Origin: Hoeflea phototrophica DFL-43
GTDB taxonomy: Bacteria; Pseudomonadota; Alphaproteobacteria; Rhizobiales; Rhizobiaceae
Assembly (NCBI RefSeq): GCF_000154705.2
Contig: NZ_CM002917.1
Coordinates: 3,359,853-3,423,852, forward strand
Direction of reading: 5' to 3'
Length of the DNA: 64,000 bases
Numbering within the stretch: position 1 is the first letter of the stretch; each line of letters begins with the position of its first letter. This document shows positions 1 to 8,384 of the stretch, in pieces. Under the pieces are notes generated by a model. That model searched no databases, was not told the origin of the DNA, and saw only the letters and a program-made list of their open reading frames with translations. The position numbers were made by a program, and so were the translations under genes.

Positions 1-145
1 CAAGATGCCGCCAGCAGGAGGATCCCCATATCCCGATCGGAAAAAGCGGGGATCGAAACTGAGGTTTGGACTAGAATTTGACCTTAACGCCCGGCGCAAA
101 CAGGAAGGTGGTCCGGTTGGTCTGGACACCGAAGGTCCGGCCGAC

Positions 146-682
146 TTACGCCTTCAGCGACAAGAATACCTTCTCCTCCCTGAGGGCGTAATCCAGCTCG
201 ACGCCGCCAAAAGCCCCATTGGCATTGTCATCGATTTTCGTGGCTGCCCCGAGACCCGTGACAGTGCTCTCGGAGAGAAAGCGGCGGAAACCGGCATAGG
301 GCGCAATCCCGAACTGCTCGACCTGTTTGCGCGCTTTGACGAAACCTCCGATTGCCGTCACGTCTGTCTCGGTGGTGACATTGACCGTTCCCGTTGTCGT
401 GGTCTTGCTTGCATCGCCCAGCGACTGAAACAGGCTGGCCCCGCCGCAAAGGTCCCACCCGCTGCCATTGGCGCGGCAGACTTCCGCGGAAGCATCAACG
501 CCGTAATAGGTGGATGCCACATTGGAAGAGCCGCTGAACACCATCACGCCACCACCGATGGTGCCGCTGAAATAGAGATCCTTCGCGGACGTCAGCGCTC
601 CATCCTGGGCCTGTGCGCCGGTTGAAAGGGCCAGTTCCGCTGCAATGGCGACTGCTGCGGTGAGATAGGATGCGACCTTCAT
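146..682 (-). CDS. Outer-membrane beta-barrel-like protein, C-terminus cut by an in-frame stop
   Basis: A 178-residue secreted protein with a signal peptide (MKVASYLTAAVAIAAELALS, cleavage near AQAQ) and alternating Gly/aromatic strands typical of small porin-like barrels. The ATG at 682 is chosen because AGGA lies upstream and the signal peptide begins there. The frame ends at a TAA (146-148). In the same frame, reading continues for 24 more codons to a TAG at 71-73, and that extension ends VGRTFGVQTNRTTFLFAPGV plus KVKF. A terminal Phe is the usual beta-barrel signature recognised by BamA. The TAA therefore probably replaces a Tyr codon and removes the last strand. It could be a sequencing error, a real nonsense mutation or, less likely, a naturally shorter protein. 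Family and substrate are not recognised. Confidence 0.6.
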   Translation of the reverse strand: MKVASYLTAAVAIAAELALSTGAQAQDGALTSAKDLYFSGTIGGGVMVFSGSSNVASTYYGVDASAEVCRANGSGWDLCGGASLFQSLGDASKTTTTGTVNVTTETDVTAIGGFVKARKQVEQFGIAPYAGFRRFLSESTVTGLGAATKIDDNANGAFGGVELDYALREEKVFLSLKA

Positions 683-810
683 GAAATATTCCTGCTCAAG
701 ATCATGATGGGGTCTAACTACCCGCCGGGCCTGGCAGCCGGAATGTATGGAATCATACACTTGCGTCGCTTTTTGCGGATCAGCCCGCTTTCAACCGGCA
801 GAACCCCTGC

Positions 811-1833
811 TCAACGGCAGAAGGAATATTGCACGGTACAGACCGCACCAGCATTGGCGCAGAACCCCATGGCATAGCTTTCCGCCGCCCGTTTGCTGGT
901 GCCGGCGCCGAACCAGTGACCGCCACTGCCCGATGCCAGTGCGTGGCATTGCGCCTGGGTCATGTCCTCGATGCCACAGGAGACATCGCCGCAATATTGC
1001 ATCGCATAGGACTGCGCCTCCTCGCGGCTTACCCCGGCACCGTGGCCGAAACGGCCATTGTTGCCGATGGCGAAAGCCATCCACCCCGTGCCGTTCGATC
1101 CGCCCTGCGCGGACGCACTGTTCTGGCCGCCAAGCACCGCGCCGCACTCGCCATACATGCCGGCAATCGGCTGGCCTTCCCAGCACATGATCCCGCCCCA
1201 TTGGTAGGCCGGACCGCCGGGTTGCCGGATTTCGAACCAATCATAGCCATCGAACCGCACGCCGGTGTTCATCGTCACCGTCACGGGCGCGCCTTCGCGC
1301 AGGCTTCCGGCCTGACCGAAATTCGTTCCCGGCCCGTTGCGCAGGCGCCCGCCGAGCGAACGGGCCGCGGCATTGCCGAGCATCGTTTCATTGCCGCCCA
1401 CCGCATCCGACGCATGGGTCTGCCCCCTGGTGCTTTCAGTGCAGGGCACCGCGCTGTCGTTCGGGTACTGCTTGAAACCAAGCCGCGCATCGGTGCCCTT
1501 GCCAAAGAAGCGGTAGCTGCGGCTGTCGAAGCTGAACCCGCTGGCCACGCGCTGCTCCCGCGCGGTTTCGGTTTGCGCCGCCGACTCCGCCGCACTGATA
1601 TATTCGCTCTTGGGTGTGATCCGTGCGGTGGAGTTTCCATCAGCCCAGAACACTTCCACCTCGTAGAAGACGTCGCCCTCGGGTTCGCACTCATACACTG
1701 TCAACTCCGTGGCCTGGGCGGCCAGGACCGCTACCATCAACATGGTTCCGAGCACCACCACCATGCCGCTGCTGGCGCGCAGCACGCGACGGAAGCGATA
1801 CGAGGTGAAATTGCAACGAGCTTGTTCAGACAT
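811..1833 (-). CDS. Secreted SH3-like/DUF4189 domain protein
   Basis: A 340-residue protein that starts at MSEQARCNF. It has a hydrophobic segment near residues 24-45 (signal anchor or signal peptide), then a linker, a bacterial SH3-like segment (RLRNGPGTNFGQAGSLREG, then GYDWFEIR) around residues 170-215, and a C-terminal DUF4189-type region. That region contains GTGWMAFAIGNNGRFGHG and two Cys-rich SYAMQYC / SYAMGFC repeats. SH3b domains usually bind cell-wall peptides. DUF4189 has no settled function and is often periplasmic with disulphides, which fits the even Cys spacing here. The gene is divergent from the response regulator at 1981 across a 147-bp gap, so the two may share a regulatory region. 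The function is inferred from domain type only. Confidence 0.75.
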   Translation of the reverse strand: MSEQARCNFTSYRFRRVLRASSGMVVVLGTMLMVAVLAAQATELTVYECEPEGDVFYEVEVFWADGNSTARITPKSEYISAAESAAQTETAREQRVASGFSFDSRSYRFFGKGTDARLGFKQYPNDSAVPCTESTRGQTHASDAVGGNETMLGNAAARSLGGRLRNGPGTNFGQAGSLREGAPVTVTMNTGVRFDGYDWFEIRQPGGPAYQWGGIMCWEGQPIAGMYGECGAVLGGQNSASAQGGSNGTGWMAFAIGNNGRFGHGAGVSREEAQSYAMQYCGDVSCGIEDMTQAQCHALASGSGGHWFGAGTSKRAAESYAMGFCANAGAVCTVQYSFCR

Positions 1834-1980
1834 GGCGTTTTCCCGATGATGATTTGGCTTGAACGAGCCCAAACCTATTTGCCAGCGACACCTCCGCTCA
1901 ATAGATGGATTAATACATGCAAGCCCACGGCTTCCTTTGCTAAGCTGCAGGTGAGCGTATTCAAAGAAGCGGCCCGGTCC

Positions 1981-2652
1981 ATGTCTGCCCATCCCACGCC
2001 TGACACCGTTCAGCACTCCGTTCTCATTGTCGAAGACCGGCACGAGATCGCATTGCGGCTCAAATCCGCCATCGAGAAGACGCCCGAACTCACCGTCTGC
2101 GCCGTCGCCGATGATGTTGATGGCGGGCTGAACCAGCTTTTTGCGCACAAGCCCCGTATCGTGCTCGTCGATCTCGGCCTGCCCGACGGTTCGGGCATTG
2201 AGGTGATCAAGGCCGTGTCCGAGGCAGCCTGGAGCTGCGAGGCCCTGGTCGTCAGCATCTTCGGCGACGAGGGCCGGGTCATTGAAGCCCTGCGCGCCGG
2301 CGCCCGCGGCTATGTGCTCAAGAGCGGCTCACTGGCGACCATCGGCAAGGATGTGCTATCAGTGATCGAGGGCGGCAGCCCGATCAGCCCGCAGATTGCC
2401 CGCCATCTGCTGGCGATGGTCAGTTCCGGCGCTGCGGGATCGTCCGAAGGCGCCCCCCAGATCGATCTGACCAACCGTGAAACCGAAATCCTCAATGCTG
2501 TCGCCAAAGGCTACAAGCGCCGTGAGATCGGCGAAAAACTGGGCATCTCCACCGGCACTGTCGGCAACCACATCAACAACATCTATCAGAAGCTCAACGT
2601 CAATTCGAACACCGAGGCCATTGCCCGGGCGACCCGCATGGGACTGCTCTAG
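1981..2652 (+). CDS. NarL/FixJ-type response regulator
   Basis: A 223-residue two-domain regulator. The N-terminal receiver has the acidic pair in VLIVEDRHE and a phosphoacceptor Asp64 (VLVDLGLPDG), with the conserved Lys in GYVLKSG. The C-terminal LuxR-type helix-turn-helix begins at LTNRETEILNAVAKG and has the recognition segment ISTGTVGNHINNIYQKL. It acts in the cytoplasm as a DNA-binding transcription factor switched by phosphorylation. The ATG at 1981 gives the normal family length; the open frame continues far upstream but that part is non-coding. Its TAG is followed directly by the GTG of the histidine kinase, so the two are co-transcribed and are almost certainly cognate. The target genes are unknown; the divergent SH3/DUF4189 gene is a candidate. 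Confidence 0.9.
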   Translation: MSAHPTPDTVQHSVLIVEDRHEIALRLKSAIEKTPELTVCAVADDVDGGLNQLFAHKPRIVLVDLGLPDGSGIEVIKAVSEAAWSCEALVVSIFGDEGRVIEALRAGARGYVLKSGSLATIGKDVLSVIEGGSPISPQIARHLLAMVSSGAAGSSEGAPQIDLTNRETEILNAVAKGYKRREIGEKLGISTGTVGNHINNIYQKLNVNSNTEAIARATRMGLL

Positions 2653-4464
2653 GTGATAAACGGCCGTCCGTTGCTCATCGTCCTCGCCTGGATCGCCACC
2701 ATTGCGGGGCTTATCTGGGCGCTGAACATCGGCACCATCAAGCCGATCGACAATACGGTTCTGCTGACCGATGGACAGGTCTGTGAAACGCGCGATTGCG
2801 CGCAAGCCAGCGACATTGCGCTTCCGGTCCATTTTCCGGCGCACTATGCCGCCGGCCACGAAACCCGGCACCTGCGCTTTGACTTGTCGCTGCCGACAGT
2901 GCCGCAAGATCTCCAGGCGGTCTACCTGCCGAGCTATGCCGACGAGGTCTTCATCCGGGTCAACGGCGTCACCGTCCATGGCAGCGAACTGGGGGGGCGC
3001 CAGCCCGCCCGGATGTGGAACATCCCGGTGCTGGCGACAATCCCGCCAAGCCTTCTGCACACCGGTCAAAACCAGATCGACATCGCGCTTTACGGCTATC
3101 CGCAGGAAGGGCTGGTGCTCGAGCCCTTCCATTTCGGTGAGGCACAACTTCTGGCCCCGCACTACAATTGGCGCTTCATCACCAGCGCCGGGATGGCGCG
3201 GTTCAATCTGGGTTTCATGGCCATTGCCGGGCTCATGCTCGCAATCATCTGGCTCGCCCGGCGCAACGAACCGATCTACGCGCTGCTCGCCACGTCATGC
3301 GCCTTTGCTTGCGTCATCTGCATCCATTTCGGCTTCGACACCAGCGCCATCGGCTACCGCTGGTCGACACTGGCCTGGCAGGCCTCGGTGAGCATCTATG
3401 TGTTGCTGATCTTCAAGTTCTGCAATCACTATATCGGCGAGGACCTCAAACCGCTCGAGACCGTCAGCCTGGTGTTCATCATGGCTGAACTGGTGGTCGG
3501 CGCCCTCGTTCCCGCCGCCTATTTTTTTGATACTCTGCTTTTCTTCAAACTGCACCCGGCGATCCTGTCGTTTCTCGTACTGGCGGTGCTGCTCGGCAAC
3601 CGGAGCAAGATCGACAAACCCGACTTGCGCATCTTCTTCTTTTTCCTCTCCATGGCTTCGGCCATAGGCGTGTATGAGCTCTACATCACCGCGGTTGTGG
3701 ATCCGGGACGCAATCAGCATATTTTCCAGTTCATGCCGCTGGCGATGCTTTGCGTCTGCCTCTGGCTGGTGATTTCACGCTTCATGCTCTCGCTTCGCAA
3801 CTACGAGGAACTGACCGGAAGCCTCCAGGAGACCGTCACCGCCAAGACCGAGGAACTGCGGCTCACCTATGAGAAACTCGGACAGGTGGAACGGCTCAAG
3901 GCGATCAATGACGAGCGGCAGCGCATCATGCTCGACCTGCATGACGGCATCGGCGGTCAGCTGGTCAACACACTGGCCTACATGCAGAACAACCAGAGGG
4001 GCGACACGGTCATCCAGACGGCCCTTGAAGACGCGTTGCGCGACCTGTCTCTGATGCTCGACAGCCTGGAAACCGATGCCAGCATATCGACGCTGCTCGG
4101 CATGTTGCGCACCCGGCTGGAAGCCTTGCTGGCCGAACATGCGCTCGAATTCGACTGGCGCATCGATGACGAGCCGGAACTGCCCCATCCTGGCCCATCA
4201 CAGAACCTCAACCTCTTGCGCATCGTCCAGGAAAGCATCACCAACGTCATCAAGCACGCCGAAGCCAGCATCATCACCGTTGCATCAGACAAGGATTCGA
4301 TCACCATCCGCGACAACGGCAAGGGCTTTGATCCGGCACCGGACGGACGCAGGCACCACGGCCATGGCCTCGCCGGCATGCGCCGCCGCGCCGCCAGCAT
4401 CGGTGCCGAATTCGATCTGAGCAGCGGCAGCGACGGCACAACCATACGGCTGGTCTGGCGCTGA
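2653..4464 (+). CDS. NarX/DesK-type membrane sensor histidine kinase
   Basis: A 603-residue kinase starting at a GTG immediately after the regulator's stop codon. It has an N-terminal membrane anchor (about 7-25) and a periplasmic beta-rich domain (about 30-170) with two Cys at 44 and 49. A block of about seven membrane helices follows (180-380), an architecture like 7TMR-DISM sensors, then a coiled segment and a HisKA_3 dimerisation helix with phosphorylated His430 (MLDLHDGIGGQLV). The C-terminus is a HATPase domain with an N-box (QESITNVIKHA) and glycine boxes (DNGKGFD, GHGLAGM). It should sense a periplasmic or membrane signal and phosphorylate the regulator at 1981-2652. The ligand is not predictable from the sequence. 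Confidence 0.9.
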   Translation: MINGRPLLIVLAWIATIAGLIWALNIGTIKPIDNTVLLTDGQVCETRDCAQASDIALPVHFPAHYAAGHETRHLRFDLSLPTVPQDLQAVYLPSYADEVFIRVNGVTVHGSELGGRQPARMWNIPVLATIPPSLLHTGQNQIDIALYGYPQEGLVLEPFHFGEAQLLAPHYNWRFITSAGMARFNLGFMAIAGLMLAIIWLARRNEPIYALLATSCAFACVICIHFGFDTSAIGYRWSTLAWQASVSIYVLLIFKFCNHYIGEDLKPLETVSLVFIMAELVVGALVPAAYFFDTLLFFKLHPAILSFLVLAVLLGNRSKIDKPDLRIFFFFLSMASAIGVYELYITAVVDPGRNQHIFQFMPLAMLCVCLWLVISRFMLSLRNYEELTGSLQETVTAKTEELRLTYEKLGQVERLKAINDERQRIMLDLHDGIGGQLVNTLAYMQNNQRGDTVIQTALEDALRDLSLMLDSLETDASISTLLGMLRTRLEALLAEHALEFDWRIDDEPELPHPGPSQNLNLLRIVQESITNVIKHAEASIITVASDKDSITIRDNGKGFDPAPDGRRHHGHGLAGMRRRAASIGAEFDLSSGSDGTTIRLVWR

Positions 4465-4515
4465 GCCACGCAATCTGCGCGCCCACGGCAAGCCTGGTCG
4501 CGAAACGGTGTGAAA

Positions 4516-4957
4516 TTGCCAGCCGGCCTGTAAGCCGGGTTCTGTATGGCCTTGACCCTTGCGGGCCAAAACGTGGCAGCCATTCCTCTGGGACACGCAT
4601 TGCTGCGCACCTCAAGCAACCTACCCGGATGATCAACCCCGGAAAAAGGGCCGGGCTTTCGCCCTGCGTCATCCCTATTCGGTTTTGCTCCCGGTGGGGT
4701 TTACCGTGCCGCTTCCGTTGCCGGTCGCGCGGTGGGCTCTTACCCCACCCTTTCACCCTTACCCCGCCGCCTCATTGCCGCTCGATCCTGGAATCGGATC
4801 CGGCGATCAGGTGGCGGGGCGGTTTGCTTTCTGTGGCACTTTCCCTGGGGTCGCCCCCGCCGGACGTTATCCGGCACCGCTTATCCGTGGAGCCCGGACT
4901 TTCCTCACCCTGCTGTCTTTCGACGTTGCAAAGTGCGGCTGCCCGGCCGACTGGCGT
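4516..4957 (-). ncRNA. rnpB: RNase P RNA (A-type)
   Basis: Catalytic RNA that trims the 5' leader of pre-tRNAs together with RnpA. Read on the minus strand it has the conserved 5' core GAGGAAAGTCCGGGCTCC, then GATAAGCGGTGCCGGATAAC, the central GAGGAATGGCTGCCACG region and the 3' core ACAGAACCCGGCTTACAGGC. The ends are placed by the P1 helix: GCCAGTCGGCC at the 5' end (about 4945-4955) pairs with GGCCGGCTGGC at the 3' end (4518-4528). The length of about 440 nt fits alphaproteobacterial A-type RNAs. The boundaries are good to a few bases. All open frames across it are incidental. Confidence 0.95.
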
Positions 4958-5025
4958 GCTCTCCTTAGACCACCGGCGAAGAGATGGCCAGAGCATTCCC
5001 CGCGTCGCAATGGCCGCCCCCGGCC

Positions 5026-5538
5026 TTACTTCATCAACCGCGCGACCTTGCCGCAATAGCGCTTGGAGATCGGGTTCATCCGCTTGGCTGCATGGCCGGC
5101 ATTGTATTTGAGGATGGTGCCGCAGGTCGTGCCGCCGCCCAGCTTGTGCGCCATGGCGAGATACTTCATCCCATATTTGATGTTGGTCTCGGGATGATAG
5201 AGGCCCTTGGTCGAACCGCGATAGCCCATCATCCGCGCGGTGGACGGCTTGATCTGCATCAGCCCGACTTCACCCGCGGCCCCGCGTGCACTGGCGCGGT
5301 AATTGCTCTCAACCGTAATCACCGCATGGGCAAGCGATTCAGGAATGCCGTTGGCCTTGGCGTAGGACGAAATCAGCTTGCCGTGCGGCCTGCCTGCATA
5401 GCCCAGTTCAAGCGTGGTTTGCGACGTCTTGCCCTTCGAGATAGAGCCGGTTGTTTCACCCGAAGTTCCGGTGGTTTCGCAGCCCGCAAGCACAAGTGTG
5501 AGCAAGGCCGCCGCGGCAGCCGGTAAAATTGAACGCAT
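5026..5538 (-). CDS. Lytic transglycosylase lipoprotein, SLT domain
   Basis: A 170-residue lipoprotein. The signal peptide ends in the lipobox LVLAGC (Cys about residue 19) and a Thr/Ser-rich linker follows. The SLT domain has the catalytic Glu in AVITVESNYRASARG, then GEVGLMQIKPSTARMMGY and NIKYGMKYLAMA, the family's three hallmark segments. It cleaves the MurNAc-GlcNAc glycosidic bond non-hydrolytically, leaving 1,6-anhydro-MurNAc, probably from the periplasmic membrane face. The start at 5538 is supported by GGAG upstream and by the short basic n-region; an earlier in-frame Met would add 13 residues. Its neighbour downstream on the same strand order is rnpB, and the upstream neighbour is a peptidoglycan amidase, which suggests a cell-wall block. 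Confidence 0.85.
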   Translation of the reverse strand: MRSILPAAAAALLTLVLAGCETTGTSGETTGSISKGKTSQTTLELGYAGRPHGKLISSYAKANGIPESLAHAVITVESNYRASARGAAGEVGLMQIKPSTARMMGYRGSTKGLYHPETNIKYGMKYLAMAHKLGGGTTCGTILKYNAGHAAKRMNPISKRYCGKVARLMK

Positions 5539-5795
5539 TTTTGAGTTACTCCGAAAGCGCCTTGCCCATCCGTTCATGGAAGGGAGCGGGCCTTGCCCCT
5601 GGCGCGTTTTGCATCTGCCACAGATCCGCCTGAGGCCTGATGCCGGGCGTGATCCATGCGCTTGAAACTTATAGATCGCGGCTTCTGACGGTTATTTTAT
5701 GGCCGGACAAGCCCAAAATGCTGCATCGCCATAAACTTGCGTTTCAGGCTGTAATATTTGCGCTCAAGTGTTTCGAAACGATACAGAAACGCTCT

Positions 5796-6575
5796 TCAGG
5801 CGACGCCGGGCAGCTCGCTGAGCAGCTTGTGCAGCGTGCCGATGGTCGAGGCATCGGCGATACCATCCACCCGCGCGGGCCGGAAATGGCGCTGAAAGGC
5901 ACGCACCACAGCCGCGGTCTGGGCACTGTAGACCCCGTCAACCTCGAGACCATAACCGTACAGCGCCAGCATGGTCTGCAGTGCTTCCACCGGCTGGCCG
6001 GAGTCGCCTTCCTGGAAAAACCGCCCGCCGCCGACCGGCAGCGGTTCAACCCAATGGCCGATGCCTTCGCGATAGAGCCTGTTCCAGGGAAACATCTCGC
6101 CCGGATCCTGCTTGCGCATGGGTGCGATGTCGGAATGCGCCAGCACCCGCTCAGCGGCGATCCCGTTACGCTCGACAATGTCCTTGCATAGCGCAATCAC
6201 AGCCTCGATCTGCACATCCGGAAAATCCGGCGTGGCGTCCTCACGGTGACCGACATGGGCGATCTCGATACCGATCGAGGCCGAATTGTTGTCGGTCTCA
6301 CCCTTCCATTTGCTTTCGCCCGCATGCCAGGCGCGCGCCGCTTCCGGCACCATCTGGGTAATCAGGCCGGCCTCATCGACAAAATAATGGCTCGACACCT
6401 GGCTTTCCTCGGCACAGAGCCAGTCAAGCGCCGCCTGGGCCGTCGCCATGCCGGTGTAGTGCAGGATCAGCATATCCGGCTTTCGGCCGTTTCTGCGCTC
6501 ACCGCAATTGGGCGAAGGGCGGACCTGCGCGCCAGCGAAATCCGGCTTGGCAAAATCAGGTTGGAATGCACTCAT
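5796..6575 (-). CDS. N-acetylmuramoyl-L-alanine amidase, AmpD/AmiD type
   Basis: A 259-residue protein with an Amidase_2 domain followed by a C-terminal peptidoglycan-binding domain (about 180-255, EGDSGQPVEALQTMLALYG). Zinc ligands are His39 (LILHYTG), His147 (LAHSDIAP) and Asp157 (KQDPGEMF), and Glu104 (GIEIAH) is the usual catalytic helper. It hydrolyses the bond between the lactyl group of MurNAc and L-Ala in wall fragments. No signal peptide is visible, so it is probably a cytoplasmic recycling enzyme, although the added wall-binding domain is more AmiD-like. Its ATG overlaps the stop codon of the upstream TerB/J gene (ATGA), so the two are translationally coupled. Confidence 0.88.
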   Translation of the reverse strand: MSAFQPDFAKPDFAGAQVRPSPNCGERRNGRKPDMLILHYTGMATAQAALDWLCAEESQVSSHYFVDEAGLITQMVPEAARAWHAGESKWKGETDNNSASIGIEIAHVGHREDATPDFPDVQIEAVIALCKDIVERNGIAAERVLAHSDIAPMRKQDPGEMFPWNRLYREGIGHWVEPLPVGGGRFFQEGDSGQPVEALQTMLALYGYGLEVDGVYSAQTAAVVRAFQRHFRPARVDGIADASTIGTLHKLLSELPGVA

Positions 6576-7282
6576 GCGGCAGCGCGCGCCTTTTCGATCG
6601 TGGCAAACGCGTCATTGAGTGCGGCCATCCGGTCATTGGCAATGGTGAGGAACTCTTCCGGCACCCCGCGCGCCCTGAGCCGGTCGGGGTGGCTTTCGGA
6701 CGCCAGCGTCCGGTAGCGCTTCTTCACCTCGTCAAAAGGCGTTGATTCGGGAACGCCAAGCACCGCATAGGGATCGATCCCGTCCGGATGCACATGACGC
6801 GCCAGAATGCGTTCGAAATGGGCTTCGTCGACACGGAAGATATCGGCCACATTGGCGATGAACTCGAGTTCTTTTTCATGAACCAGCCCATCCGCCTTGG
6901 CGATGTGAAACAGCCCGTCGAGAACGTCCTCAAGCATGGCGCAGTTGGATTCCCCCGAACCGCACATGCCCGCCACGCGTTGCGCGTAGGCCTCGTAACC
7001 CGCCACATCCTGCTTGGCGAGATTGTAAAGCCGCGCCACATTGTTGGCTTCGGCCTCCGGGATCGTGAAGATCTCCTGGAAGGCACGCACCTCTTCGGGA
7101 GCCACAATCCCGTCGGCCTTTGCCATCTTCGCCGACAGCGCAATCACCGCCACGGAGAACGCCACCCGGCGCCGTGTTTCAGGGTCGCCGGCAAACACCG
7201 TGCGCACGGCTTCGACAACGCCGGAAAAGGCGGTTGCAGCGGTTTCACCAATGACGTCGAACAAGCGGCTGAAAAGAGACAT
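6572..7282 (-). CDS. DjlA-like protein: TerB domain plus C-terminal J domain
   Basis: A 236-residue protein. Residues 35-155 form a TerB-like all-helical domain with two acidic segments (AKMAKADGIVAPEEV and HIAKADGLVHEKELEFI), a feature linked to metal binding in the family. The C-terminus is a J domain (170-235) with an intact HPD tripeptide at 198-200, which stimulates DnaK ATPase. Classical DjlA has an N-terminal membrane helix; here only a short amphipathic or hydrophobic segment (residues 6-30) is seen, so membrane attachment is uncertain. It is the first gene of an overlapping pair with the amidase, a pairing that suggests envelope quality control. The start at 7282 is the only Met that keeps the TerB domain whole. 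Confidence 0.85.
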   Translation of the reverse strand: MSLFSRLFDVIGETAATAFSGVVEAVRTVFAGDPETRRRVAFSVAVIALSAKMAKADGIVAPEEVRAFQEIFTIPEAEANNVARLYNLAKQDVAGYEAYAQRVAGMCGSGESNCAMLEDVLDGLFHIAKADGLVHEKELEFIANVADIFRVDEAHFERILARHVHPDGIDPYAVLGVPESTPFDEVKKRYRTLASESHPDRLRARGVPEEFLTIANDRMAALNDAFATIEKARAAA

Positions 7283-7422
7283 GGCTTGTCCTTATAATAA
7301 TTAGTCTCAAAAATCGAGTATCACGCACCGCTCTATCACTGAACGATCCATCAATCTTGAGGATATGATTGATCAAGCGAAAACGCTGGACGTGCGCTGC
7401 AGATGCCAGCTAAGGCTCGCCC

Positions 7423-8340
7423 ATGACAGAGCCTTCACCCGCGGCGCGAGCCCCTTCCCCAGCCTTGCAGAGGCCGCCCGCGCATCCGCTCGCAGGCCTG
7501 GCGCTGGGCTTTGTCGGGGTCGTGATCTTCGGCGCCACCCTGCCCGCAACCCGGATTGCGCTTGAAGGCTTTTCACCCGCTTTCATAACCTTTGGCCGCG
7601 CCGCTCTCGCGGCCCTGGTCGCAGGCATTGCGCTTTTCGCGCTCGGCAAACACTTTCCGCGCCAGCATGCGCTGTCGTTTCTCGCCGCCGGTGTGTTGCT
7701 GGTCTACGGCTTTCCCGGCTTTTCAAGTGTCGCCATGCAGACCGTGCCCGCTTCCCATGGCGGAGTAGTGCTCGGCGTGCTGCCGCTGATGACCGCCACA
7801 TTCGCGGCCCTGTTCGGCGGCGAGAAGCCGGGTCTCGCCTTCTGGGCCTGGAGCATCACGGGCGCGGCGCTGGTGGTGATTTTCTCGCTTTCCGGCGCCG
7901 ACATCGAGCCCGGTCTGGGCGATGTCTGGCTTGGATGCGCCGCACTTTCCGCCTCCTGCGGTTATGTCATTTGCGGCAAGCTGGCGCGCACGCAACCGGG
8001 ATGGGAAGTGATCAGCTGGGCCCTGGTGATCACCGCCCCGCTGTCGCTCGCGGGCGCGCTTTACAGTTGGGACAGCGGCGTCACCAACCCAGATACGGCA
8101 GCTCTGATGGGCTTCATCTATCTCTCGCTCGGCTCGATGTTCGCCGGCTTCATCTTCTGGAACTGGGGCATGGCCATCGGCGGCATTGCGCGCGTCGGTC
8201 AGGTGCAACTGCTGCAAAGCTTCGTCACGCTGGCTCTCTCGGCCCTTTTGCTGGGCGAGCAGATCACCTGGGTCACACTCGGCTTTGCCGTTGCGGTCGC
8301 ACTCGTCGTCTGGTTCGGCCGCAAGGCCAAGGTGGGCTGA
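7423..8340 (+). CDS. EamA/DMT-family transporter
   Basis: A 305-residue inner-membrane protein with ten predicted helices in two EamA repeats (about 24-155 and 165-300). The first repeat opens with GVVIFGATLPATRIALEG and the second with GCAALSASCGYVICGKLA. Drug/metabolite transporters of this kind usually export amino acids, purines or similar metabolites by a proton or substrate gradient; the substrate cannot be read from the sequence. A Pro/Ala-rich cytoplasmic tail of about 22 residues precedes the first helix. The gene stands alone: divergent from the TerB/J operon and convergent with the aldo-keto reductase. It resembles the second EamA gene at 28815 only at family level. Confidence 0.85.
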   Translation: MTEPSPAARAPSPALQRPPAHPLAGLALGFVGVVIFGATLPATRIALEGFSPAFITFGRAALAALVAGIALFALGKHFPRQHALSFLAAGVLLVYGFPGFSSVAMQTVPASHGGVVLGVLPLMTATFAALFGGEKPGLAFWAWSITGAALVVIFSLSGADIEPGLGDVWLGCAALSASCGYVICGKLARTQPGWEVISWALVITAPLSLAGALYSWDSGVTNPDTAALMGFIYLSLGSMFAGFIFWNWGMAIGGIARVGQVQLLQSFVTLALSALLLGEQITWVTLGFAVAVALVVWFGRKAKVG

Positions 8341-8384
8341 GCCACCCCGGCTTGCCATCGGCTGAACCTGTCACCGGCGTTTCG

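Noticed and set aside
829..1980. An open frame continuing 5' of the response regulator on the plus strand
   Set aside because: It is antisense to the SH3/DUF4189 gene and reads as a His/Ala/Arg-biased, domain-free product; the receiver domain begins exactly at the ATG at 1981.
5761..5795. GTTTCGAAAC palindrome near the amidase 3' end as a terminator
   Set aside because: The stem is short and AT-poor signals and T-tracts are missing on the minus strand.
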